A stretch of DNA of 12,840 nt from an uncultured Mucispirillum sp. (GTDB lineage Bacteria > Chrysiogenota > Deferribacteres > Deferribacterales > Mucispirillaceae). Position 1 is the stretch's first letter, and each line of letters begins with the position of its first letter. Below, in pieces: positions 6,524 to 12,840 of this stretch. Both the position numbers and the translations under genes were made by a program. The notes below the pieces were generated by a model. That model was not told the origin of the DNA, did no database searches, and saw only the letters and a program-made list of their open reading frames with translations. Where the stretch lies: NCBI GenBank assembly GCA_937890655.1, contig CALADT010000203.1:1-12840 (forward strand), written 5' to 3'.

Positions 6524-7415
6524 TTATTAATTCCTCTATTTTTTTATTTTGTTCTTTATTGTATAATGTAAAGTGAATATCGTTTTTTACACTGGCATAA
6601 TCTACCTTTCTTGGCATACCGTATTCTTTTACTAAAAATATATGGTAACCATACTCACTTTTTATTATTTCACTATATTTTCCTGCCCTTAACTTAAAGG
6701 CTTCTGAAAATATTTCTGGGTAAACTGTATCTTCTATAAACCCTAAATCGCCGCCCTCATCTTTTTCAGGGCCTTCAGAATATCTGCCTGCCACTTCATT
6801 AAAAGAAAGCCCACGTTTTAGTTCTGCCATAGCTTTTTCTGCCACTTGTTTATCAGTTGTGAAAATCTGATAAATATGGGCTCTTTTTGATGAAACTTTA
6901 TTAGCATAGTTATCGTTATATTCTTTTTTTATGGCTGATTCTGGTATATCTATTTCTGTATTTACTATATTATATATTAAGTTTTCTATCATATATTTTT
7001 CTTTTAATATTTTTGCAAGCTCATTGGCATCAGTATTAAAAGAGCCGGAATATACTTTTAAATCCTGTGTGCCTGATTCTGTTAAAAAAGAATCTGTTAC
7101 AGAATTAATCTGTTTACTATCTACTGTTATATTCCTTTTTTTAGCTTCCTGTAATAAAAGGTTATGCTCAATAAAACTATCCACTAAATACTGTTTTATT
7201 TCTTTGTTATTATAATCATCTTCACTTAATTCTTTTAAAACTACACCTGCAAAGTTATAAAAATCTTTATCATAAAGAGTTTCTCCATTAATAATAACAT
7301 AAGCCGAATTATTATCTTTTACAACATTTACCGAATCTTTATCCTTAGAAAATAAATTACAACCACTAATACTAAATATTAATAGTAACATAACTAATAA
7401 ATATAACTTTTTCAA
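6438..7415 (-). CDS. Parvulin-type (PpiC/PrsA-like) peptidyl-prolyl isomerase lipoprotein
   Basis: A 325-residue lipoprotein. The signal is MKKLYLLVMLLLIFSISGC, with lipobox ISGC and lipidated C19. A SurA_N-like helical region spans about 40-165, and a parvulin domain about 178-263 carries GGDLGF (221-226) and YGYHIFLV (256-262), more canonical than in the next gene. It would be anchored to a membrane and help fold exported proteins, like PrsA or PpiD. The start codon is TTG at 7413-7415, supported by AAGGAG six nt upstream and by the position of the signal sequence; no ATG lies ahead of it. It follows mfd after 21 nt. The last 28 codons overlap the SurA-like gene in another frame, and the tail beyond ADIEFI looks unlike the family, so it may be a read-on extension. 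Confidence 0.88.
   Translation of the reverse strand: MKKLYLLVMLLLIFSISGCNLFSKDKDSVNVVKDNNSAYVIINGETLYDKDFYNFAGVVLKELSEDDYNNKEIKQYLVDSFIEHNLLLQEAKKRNITVDSKQINSVTDSFLTESGTQDLKVYSGSFNTDANELAKILKEKYMIENLIYNIVNTEIDIPESAIKKEYNDNYANKVSSKRAHIYQIFTTDKQVAEKAMAELKRGLSFNEVAGRYSEGPEKDEGGDLGFIEDTVYPEIFSEAFKLRAGKYSEIIKSEYGYHIFLVKEYGMPRKVDYASVKNDIHFTLYNKEQNKKIEELINELYKNADIEFITDINLSRFTGKSGSSR
6532..6537 (-). promoter_or_regulatory. Ribosome binding site of the SurA-like gene, inside the preceding coding region
   Basis: AGAGGA lies eight nt before the ATG at 6523 and is itself part of the parvulin lipoprotein gene. It supports genuine initiation at 6523 and hence a real 86-nt gene overlap. Confidence 0.7.
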
Positions 7416-7421
7416 AATATG

Positions 7422-7427
7422 CTCCTT
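7422..7427 (-). promoter_or_regulatory. Ribosome binding site supporting a TTG start
   Basis: AAGGAG is six nt before the TTG at 7415, ideal spacing. It decides for TTG against the next in-frame ATG (residue 9), which would cut into the lipoprotein signal. Confidence 0.8.
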
Positions 7428-7436
7428 ATTTATAAT

Positions 7437-10400
7437 TTATTCTGCTTTTGATATTCTATAAAGCTGGCCAAAAAATTCTAGTATTACACTTAATGGCTCA
7501 CTACTGTTTGCTGATAGGGAAAGCTCGTATTCAGAAATGAACCTATACATCATATTTTTATCCTGCGCGCATTTTACAATTAATGCAGGGTTCAGTTTTG
7601 TTTCTTTTACAAACTGCACTTTTACTGCCCCTGTTTTTGAAAGGGTCATTTTTTCTGCTCCAAGCATACCTGCATAGTTTTTTATAACCATAATGTATGA
7701 AAGGTTTATTATCTCCTCTCTTAATACTCCATAGCCGGATTCTATTTCCTGTAAAAGCTCTATTCTGCTATTATTATCATAAATTTCTGCAAAACGTCTA
7801 TAAAAATCAAACCTTATACGTGGATTTTCTATATATTCTGCTGGAATAAAGTATGAAATGTTAGAATTTATTTCCGTATCTGATATATTTGTGTATTCTC
7901 CACGCATTTCTTGAACAGCTTCTTCTATCATAGCAACATAAAGTTCATAACCTACTTTTACCACAAAACCTGACTGCTCTGCACCTAATATATTACCAGC
8001 ACCACGTAACTGTAAATCATACATTGCAATTTTAAAACCACTACCTAAATCAGATAACTGTTGTATTATGGAAAGCCGTTTTTGTGATATTTGGGAAAGC
8101 CTTGAAAAATCTTTAACAGATAAATAACAATAACCTCGCCTGTTACTTCTACCAACACGGCCTTTTAACTGGTAAAGTTGTGCTAACCCAAAATGGGCAG
8201 CATTATTTATTATTATAGTGTTTACATTAGGTATATTTATACCATTTTCTATAATAGTTGTAGCCACTAAAACATCAATATCTCCATTATAAAATGATGA
8301 TAATATGTTTTCCATAGTTTTAGCATCCATTTGACCATGGGCAAAATCTACCCTTGCAAAAGGTAGTTGTGCTTTTATTTCTGATGCTATTTCTGAAATA
8401 TCTGACACTTTGTTATGTAGGAAAAATACCTGACCGCCACGTTCTAACTCTGTTTTTATAGCTTTTATTCTTTCATTATCACCATTTATTACTTTTACCA
8501 CAACAGGAAGTCTGTTTTCTGGTGGTGTTTCTATAATACTCATATCTCTTATGCCTGATAATGAAAGCTGTAATGTTCTAGGAATTGGTGTAGCTGTCAT
8601 TGTTAAAGTGTCCACATTTCTTTTAATGGATGTTATTTTTTCCTTATGGCTTACTCCAAAACGTTGTTCTTCATCTATTACTAAAAGCCCTAAATCTTTA
8701 AACTCTAAATCTTTAGATAACATTTTATGAGTGCCTATTAATATATCTATTTTACCTTGATTTACTTCATTATATATTTCTTTTATCTGTGCGTTAGTTT
8801 TATACCGTGATACAAACTCTATTTTTACAGGCAACCCTTTAAAACGTTTTATAAATGTTTCATAGTGCTGGCGGGCTAAAATAGTTGTAGGCACAAGCAC
8901 AGCAACCTGTTTACTACATGCTGCTGCCTTACATGCTGCACGCATGGCAACTTCTGTTTTACCAAAACCCACATCGCCACACACAAGCCTTTCCATAGGT
9001 GTTTCGCTTTCCATATCCCTATATACATCATATATGGCAGAAAGCTGATCCTCTGTTTCTGTATATTCAAAATTACGTTCAAAAATTTCAGTTAATGTGC
9101 CGTCATCATTAAAAGCATACCCTTTTTTTGCTTTTCTTTCTGCATAAAGCCTTAACAAATCTTCTGCTATATGTTTTGCACTTTCTTTTGCATGTTTTTT
9201 TAACTTCTGCCATGCAGAACTTTTTAAACTGTTTAGTTTTGGTTTACTATCTTGTAAACCTATATATTTTTGTATCTGCCCTATAAAATGAAGTGGCACA
9301 TATAAAACATCTTCTCCATCATATGTAATAGCTAGGAAATCTCCCTCATTGCCACCTATTACCATATGTTTTATACCTTGATATATGCCTATACCGTGGT
9401 TTACATGGACTACATAATCGCCTTCTTCTAAATCAGAAAGTTTTGTATTAAAGGCGTCTTTCTTTTTAGTTTTTGGTTTTCTTTTTGTAAAACCAAAAAT
9501 ATCCATATCTGATACAAAAGCTATTTTTTCTTTTTTATCAATAAACCCACCGGATATATGTTTTCTATAAATCCATATACCCTCTTTTACTGCTTCTTTT
9601 ATGTTTTTTATTTCCACAGGAAAAATATCATAATCTCTTAAAAATTCTGTAAATATACCATAAAACTTTTCGCTTTCCACACAAAATATTATACGCATAT
9701 TATCTTTTAAAAGTGATAATAATACAGTTACTGCATTTGTCATAGACTGGTATAAGTTTTTCTTTTCAAAGGCAAATTCTGTATTTGTGCTTGAATAAAG
9801 CAACCCTTGACTTTCCAATCTGTCTGTTATTTCTGAAATTATATAAACATTGTTTTTATATATAAGGTCAAGTATCTCTTTTGATTCTAAAAAGGATTTT
9901 AAGTTATCTACTTCATTTGCTGAAGATTTTATTATTTCATAATAATTATATACACTTTCTTCCACATTAGGCATAAAACATGCACAGTCATAGTTTTCTA
10001 TATATTCAAAAATATTTGACTGCTCTATGTTTAAATATGGGGCAAGCCAATGATAACCTGCAAATTTCCCATAGTTTTCTGCCTTTTCATATAAAGCAGG
10101 GTATTCTTTTAATTTATTTTTAAAATCTAAAGTTGATACAATTAAATCAGTTATAGGTAATATATTAATATTATCTAACTGTTTTATACGGGACTGGCTT
10201 TCTTTATTATATAAAAATATACTTTCAATTTCATCATCAAAATATTCTATTCTTATGGGGTTATCACTGTTTACTGGGAAAATATCTGCTATGCCACCTC
10301 TAAAAGTATATTCCCCTGCGTCTGTTACAAATTCCACATATATGTAGCCTAATTTATCTAAATCCTGCTCTAGTTTGCTTTGGGCATATGTTTTGCCCTG

Positions 10401-10757
10401 TTTTAAAGTTATTATATTTTCTAAAAATTCGTTTTTATAAGGTATTTTCTTTAATAAAGCATATGGAGAAGTTAAAAGAATATAGTCCTTTTCATTAATA
10501 ATATTATATAAAGTGTTACTACGAACCTGCATTATATTATTAATAGGCCTTGCTTCTTCAAATGGGTTTTGAGTATATGAGGGGAACATATAAACATCTA
10601 TTTCTGAAATCAGTTTCAGTTCATTATAAACTGATTCCATAATAGACTTATTTTCTGGCAACACTATTACAAGCGGCACACTTTTCTTTTTTTTGCTATA
10701 AGCAAAATAAGATGAAGAGGCACCCCATGCGTTATGGTATTCTTCAATAAAAGCCAT
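7437..10757 (-). CDS. mfd: Transcription-repair coupling factor Mfd
   Basis: Mfd is a DNA translocase that removes RNA polymerase stalled at lesions and recruits UvrA for nucleotide excision repair. The 1106-residue length is slightly below that of E. coli (1148). Parts in order: UvrB-like N-terminal module (about 1-330); RNA-polymerase interaction domain at about 438-500 (EEGDYVVHVNHGIGIYQGIK); superfamily 2 translocase core with Walker A GDVGFGKTEVA near 594, DEEQ box VIDEEQRFG near 694, TMTATPIPRTL, and motif VI QLKGRVGRSNRRG near 869; then the C-terminal TRCF domain. All key motifs are intact. The ATG has AGGA five nt upstream and lies two nt after gmhA, so it is translated from the same transcript. 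The parvulin lipoprotein gene follows after 21 nt. Confidence 0.98.
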   Translation of the reverse strand: MAFIEEYHNAWGASSSYFAYSKKKKSVPLVIVLPENKSIMESVYNELKLISEIDVYMFPSYTQNPFEEARPINNIMQVRSNTLYNIINEKDYILLTSPYALLKKIPYKNEFLENIITLKQGKTYAQSKLEQDLDKLGYIYVEFVTDAGEYTFRGGIADIFPVNSDNPIRIEYFDDEIESIFLYNKESQSRIKQLDNINILPITDLIVSTLDFKNKLKEYPALYEKAENYGKFAGYHWLAPYLNIEQSNIFEYIENYDCACFMPNVEESVYNYYEIIKSSANEVDNLKSFLESKEILDLIYKNNVYIISEITDRLESQGLLYSSTNTEFAFEKKNLYQSMTNAVTVLLSLLKDNMRIIFCVESEKFYGIFTEFLRDYDIFPVEIKNIKEAVKEGIWIYRKHISGGFIDKKEKIAFVSDMDIFGFTKRKPKTKKKDAFNTKLSDLEEGDYVVHVNHGIGIYQGIKHMVIGGNEGDFLAITYDGEDVLYVPLHFIGQIQKYIGLQDSKPKLNSLKSSAWQKLKKHAKESAKHIAEDLLRLYAERKAKKGYAFNDDGTLTEIFERNFEYTETEDQLSAIYDVYRDMESETPMERLVCGDVGFGKTEVAMRAACKAAACSKQVAVLVPTTILARQHYETFIKRFKGLPVKIEFVSRYKTNAQIKEIYNEVNQGKIDILIGTHKMLSKDLEFKDLGLLVIDEEQRFGVSHKEKITSIKRNVDTLTMTATPIPRTLQLSLSGIRDMSIIETPPENRLPVVVKVINGDNERIKAIKTELERGGQVFFLHNKVSDISEIASEIKAQLPFARVDFAHGQMDAKTMENILSSFYNGDIDVLVATTIIENGINIPNVNTIIINNAAHFGLAQLYQLKGRVGRSNRRGYCYLSVKDFSRLSQISQKRLSIIQQLSDLGSGFKIAMYDLQLRGAGNILGAEQSGFVVKVGYELYVAMIEEAVQEMRGEYTNISDTEINSNISYFIPAEYIENPRIRFDFYRRFAEIYDNNSRIELLQEIESGYGVLREEIINLSYIMVIKNYAGMLGAEKMTLSKTGAVKVQFVKETKLNPALIVKCAQDKNMMYRFISEYELSLSANSSEPLSVILEFFGQLYRISKAE

Positions 10758-10759
10758 TA

Positions 10760-11341
10760 TTATCCTGAATATTTACCAAACATTTTTTCATCTACAAGCC
10801 CACATATAATATGAGCTGCTAGAATATGGATTTCTTGAATACGAGCTGTTTTTTTATGTTTTACTATTAAAAGATGGTCGCATAATCCACGCATTTTACC
10901 ACCGTCTTTACCTGAAAAACCAATGGTTTTAGCGTCTTCTCTTAAAGCACGTTTTAAGCCCCTTATTACATTTTCAGAGTTACCACTTGTGGATATCCCC
11001 CACACTAAATCTCCTGCATTAACAAGGGCAGCCACTTGTTTTTCAAAAATATCTTCATAAGTATAATCGTTACCTATTGCTGTAATAGTTGAAGTGTTAG
11101 TTGTAATGGCAATAGCTGGAAGTGATGGCCTTTCCATTTCAAACCTTCCAACAAACTCTGCTGCTATATGCTGAGCATCTGATGCTGAACCACCGTTACC
11201 CATAATAATTAATTTATTACCACGTTTAAAACATTCCACTATTTCCATAGCTATTTCTTCTATTATTCCTTGATTATCTAAGGCAAACTCTTTATGAGCA
11301 TTAATTGATTCTTCTAGTATCTCATTAATATATTCTTTCAT
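10760..11341 (-). CDS. gmhA: Sedoheptulose-7-phosphate isomerase GmhA
   Basis: GmhA turns sedoheptulose 7-phosphate into D-glycero-D-manno-heptose 7-phosphate, the first step towards the ADP-heptose used for the LPS inner core, in the cytoplasm. The protein is 193 residues from the chosen ATG, as usual. It is a single SIS domain: MGNGGSASDAQHIAAEFVGRF (47-67) and GISTSGNSENV (115-125). The catalytic pair fits E62 and H177 in IQEIHILAAH, with the same 115-residue spacing as E65/H180 of the E. coli enzyme. An upstream in-frame start at 11392 would add 17 residues without a ribosome site, whereas AAGGAG at 11348-11353 fixes the ATG at 11341. The gene leads the run and lies two nt before mfd. No other heptose gene is present here. 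The related SIS protein DiaA is an alternative, but the conserved pair and C-terminus favour GmhA. Confidence 0.93.
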   Translation of the reverse strand: MKEYINEILEESINAHKEFALDNQGIIEEIAMEIVECFKRGNKLIIMGNGGSASDAQHIAAEFVGRFEMERPSLPAIAITTNTSTITAIGNDYTYEDIFEKQVAALVNAGDLVWGISTSGNSENVIRGLKRALREDAKTIGFSGKDGGKMRGLCDHLLIVKHKKTARIQEIHILAAHIICGLVDEKMFGKYSG

Positions 11342-11347
11342 ATAATA

Positions 11348-11353
11348 CTCCTT
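11348..11353 (-). promoter_or_regulatory. Ribosome binding site that fixes the gmhA start
   Basis: AAGGAG is six nt before the ATG at 11341. It rules out the longer frame beginning at 11392, whose extra 17 residues do not belong to the family. Confidence 0.85.
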
Positions 11354-11393
11354 ACTTCTATTTAAAATAATAGATATTTTATAAAATAGCAAG

Positions 11394-11423
11394 AATATAA
11401 ATAAATTATTTTAACTATCACAA
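11394..11423 (-). promoter_or_regulatory. Candidate promoter of the gmhA-mfd-ndk run
   Basis: On the minus strand TTGTGA (11418-11423) and TATATT (11394-11399) are 18 nt apart. A second weaker option is TTGCTA followed after 17 nt by TATTTT, nearer the gene. Since a strong terminator lies just upstream, a promoter must lie in the roughly 90 nt between it and gmhA; the exact one is uncertain. Confidence 0.4.
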
Positions 11424-11433
11424 ATATTTATGC

Positions 11434-11464
11434 AAAAAAAAAGACGAAAATCTCTTTTCGCCTT
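11434..11464 (-). terminator. Rho-independent terminator after the FmdB-type gene
   Basis: On the minus strand AAGGCGAAAA pairs with TTTTCGTCTT (one G-U pair) around a four-base GAGA loop, followed by a run of T reaching 11434. It lies 25 nt after the FmdB-type gene and separates it from the gmhA run. Confidence 0.9.
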
Positions 11465-11489
11465 TTATATTATTTAATAATTATAAAAA

Positions 11490-11732
11490 TTATTCTCCAA
11501 GCCCACAAGTACCACCGGCACAACAAGAGCCACTAGGGCATGCAGGAGCTGGTGATTTTTTATCCGTATTATAAAAACCACTACCTGTTAAGTGGTATGA
11601 TGTAGCAGAAATTTTTCTTTCAGCATCTTTACTACATTTTGGACAAGTTTCAATCCTTGATTCTGTGTTTATACTTTGCATTTTTTCAAATACATTACCA
11701 CAGGATTTACATTCATATTCATATATAGGCAT
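11490..11732 (-). CDS. FmdB-type zinc-ribbon protein
   Basis: An 80-residue protein starting MPIYEYECKSCG, the hallmark of the FmdB/CxxC_CXXC_SSSS putative regulatory family. Two CxxC pairs (C8/C11 and C30/C33) form a zinc ribbon over residues 1-40. The C-terminus is a flexible Gly/Ser/Cys tail, CPSGSCCAGGTCG, with four more cysteines that could bind a metal. The family was named for a gene near a formamidase operon; its molecular job is not settled. An in-frame GTG at 11744 lies four codons earlier, but GAGGG at 11738-11742 sits five nt before the ATG at 11732 and overlaps that GTG, so the ATG is the start. The gene has its own candidate promoter and terminator and so looks monocistronic. 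Confidence 0.92.
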   Translation of the reverse strand: MPIYEYECKSCGNVFEKMQSINTESRIETCPKCSKDAERKISATSYHLTGSGFYNTDKKSPAPACPSGSCCAGGTCGLGE

Positions 11733-11737
11733 ATTAT

Positions 11738-11742
11738 CCCTC
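11738..11742 (-). promoter_or_regulatory. Ribosome binding site that fixes the FmdB-type start
   Basis: GAGGG lies five nt before the ATG at 11732 and overlaps the GTG at 11744, excluding the GTG as start. The ATG gives the MPIYEY beginning typical of the family. Confidence 0.8.
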
Positions 11743-11761
11743 ACTATTAATTAATAAAGTA

Positions 11762-11789
11762 AATATATAACTTTTATTTTTTTATGCAA
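11762..11789 (-). promoter_or_regulatory. Candidate sigma70 promoter of the FmdB-type gene
   Basis: On the minus strand TTGCAT (11784-11789) and TATATT (11762-11767) are 16 nt apart and end 30 nt before the start codon. No G/C-containing terminator hairpin separates it from the upstream acyltransferase gene, so read-through from that gene is also possible. Confidence 0.5.
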
Positions 11790-11847
11790 GTAGAAAAAAA
11801 TAAATTATTTTTTATTATTTATAATATTTGTAACTATTATTAATTTT

Positions 11848-12840
11848 TTATTTAATATCTAGATAATTTATATGCATATAATACTCTAATTTTTCCCATA
11901 TAATAACATCTGGTTTATATTCTTTAATTATATTTTCATATTTTGCTATATCTATAGAATAAGTCCAATAAAAAGCTATTTTAGAAGCACCATATTCTAA
12001 AAATGGATATAAGCTATACATATAAGAATCATGAAAAACAAGAATTTTAGGGCCTTTTTTATTTGCACCTTCATAATATTTAAAATATTTATTTTCATTC
12101 ATATCTAATTTTGTTTTAACTCTATATTTTAATATAAATGGTTCATAGTTTAATTTAGCTTTTATATATTTTTTATAATAAGGTTGTAAATTATTATATG
12201 AAACACCATATCCTGTTAGAGAATAAAACTCATTAATATTAATATTTTCCTTATTTATATTTAATAAGTTTTCTGGATATTCTTTATAATTTGGATAATA
12301 TTTCTGTATTTTTTTTACTATAATTTTAGATGCTTCATAAGCTGCTACATTATTCCAATGGGTGTCTTGTTGATAATATATAGGAAAATCATATTTTGAT
12401 TTAGCTTCCAATATTTCATCTCCTGGCATAATTAAAATATCGCTATATTCTCTTAGTAAATTTTTTAAATAATTGTAATTTTCTAAACCACTTTTTTTAA
12501 TTATATAATCTGGTAAAAATTCTGTATAAATTGAACTTTTATTAGGTAAAATAAGAATAAATAGCTTTATATTATGTTTATCACACATTTTTTTTACGTT
12601 ATTGATTGATTTTTTAATATGTGTAATATTTTCTTTATAATTATTATTTCCATTTATATATGTATAATTTTCTGAAAATGTATTAATATAAAGCCAATTA
12701 TCTTTTCCAATAATAGTGTTGGCTAAAAGAAGATTCAATTTATTAGTATAACTATATTGAGAAAGTAATAAATACTCATCTCTTAATCCTATTCTATCAT
12801 TAATATAATTATCCATTTTTTTTGGAAATACCTCATGGGT
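11848..12840 (-). CDS. AlgX/AlgJ-like SGNH (DHHW-type) polysaccharide O-acetyltransferase, 5' end outside window
   Basis: The frame stays open from the stop at 11848 to the right edge. The first ATG inside the window (12814-12816) is not a convincing start: it has no ribosome site at a proper distance, and the codons before it (THEVFPKK) continue the family pattern FP..M-YINDRIGLRDEY. The missing part should hold the signal or membrane anchor. Residues counted from that Met: IGKDNWLYI (36-44), D151-T-H153-W matching the catalytic Asp/His, and FHDSYM with S264 as likely nucleophile, the same order as in AlgX. These proteins acetylate exported polysaccharides in the periplasm, normally with an MBOAT membrane partner. 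The gene is still richer in A/T, Lys, Asn, Ile and Tyr than its neighbours. The substrate is unknown. Family call good, exact reaction inferred. Confidence 0.8.
   Translation of the reverse strand, partial: THEVFPKKMDNYINDRIGLRDEYLLLSQYSYTNKLNLLLANTIIGKDNWLYINTFSENYTYINGNNNYKENITHIKKSINNVKKMCDKHNIKLFILILPNKSSIYTEFLPDYIIKKSGLENYNYLKNLLREYSDILIMPGDEILEAKSKYDFPIYYQQDTHWNNVAAYEASKIIVKKIQKYYPNYKEYPENLLNINKENININEFYSLTGYGVSYNNLQPYYKKYIKAKLNYEPFILKYRVKTKLDMNENKYFKYYEGANKKGPKILVFHDSYMYSLYPFLEYGASKIAFYWTYSIDIAKYENIIKEYKPDVIIWEKLEYYMHINYLDIK

Noticed and set aside
6298..7215. Plus-strand frames at 6298-6516 and 6931-7215
   Set aside because: They are antisense to the two parvulin genes, lack family features, and owe their hydrophobic look to base composition.
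8876..9082. Minus-strand frame of 68 codons within mfd
   Set aside because: It lies in an alternative frame over the Walker A region of mfd, whose own frame is fully conserved there.
11342..11392. Longer GmhA starting at 11392
   Set aside because: The extra 17 residues are encoded by the AT-rich leader, overlap the candidate promoter and have no ribosome site.

Overview
This window is a very AT-rich stretch of bacterial chromosome, and every convincing gene lies on the minus strand, so genes are read from the right edge towards the left. The gene set points to a diderm (Gram-negative) bacterium. There are two secreted parvulin-type folding factors, one of them a lipoprotein with a clear lipobox, a sedoheptulose-7-phosphate isomerase for the heptose of LPS, and a partial AlgX/AlgJ-like sugar O-acetyltransferase. 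The low GC content together with an RqcP-like S4 protein and tandem PpiC/SurA genes next to mfd fits a low-GC deep-branching diderm. Deferribacterota such as Mucispirillum is my best guess from memory of such gene sets, but the sequence alone does not prove it.

Layout, in transcription order from right to left. (1) 12840-11848: the 3' part of an AlgX/AlgJ-type SGNH acyltransferase gene whose 5' end lies outside the window. (2) 11732-11490: a small FmdB-type zinc-ribbon gene with its own candidate promoter and a strong intrinsic terminator. (3) 11341-4455: a compact seven-gene run, gmhA - mfd - parvulin lipoprotein - SurA-like chaperone - RqcP-like S4 protein - cupin - ndk. Its gaps are 2, 21, -86, 2, 11 and 82 nt, and it is closed by an intrinsic terminator after ndk. 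(4) 4454-3763: a 692-nt gap without a gene. It is almost pure A/T, holds degenerate direct and inverted repeats, and ends in a near-consensus sigma70 promoter for thrC. (5) 3762-1: thrC and queA coupled by a one-base TAATG overlap, then, 117 nt further on, a response-regulator-like gene with a very long acidic tail that runs off the left edge.

How the genes work together: the long run combines envelope work (GmhA makes the heptose precursor; two parvulins fold exported proteins) with housekeeping of stalled gene expression (Mfd for stalled RNA polymerase, the S4 protein probably for stalled ribosomes) and nucleotide supply (Ndk). thrC and queA are ordinary metabolic and tRNA-modification genes.

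I found no mobile element, CRISPR array, phage gene, tRNA or rRNA. The most interesting items are the receiver protein with a degenerate active-site surround and an acidic tail of about 300 residues, the 86-nt overlap that encodes the SurA-like signal peptide inside the preceding gene, the repeat-bearing gap, and the truncated acyltransferase at the right edge.
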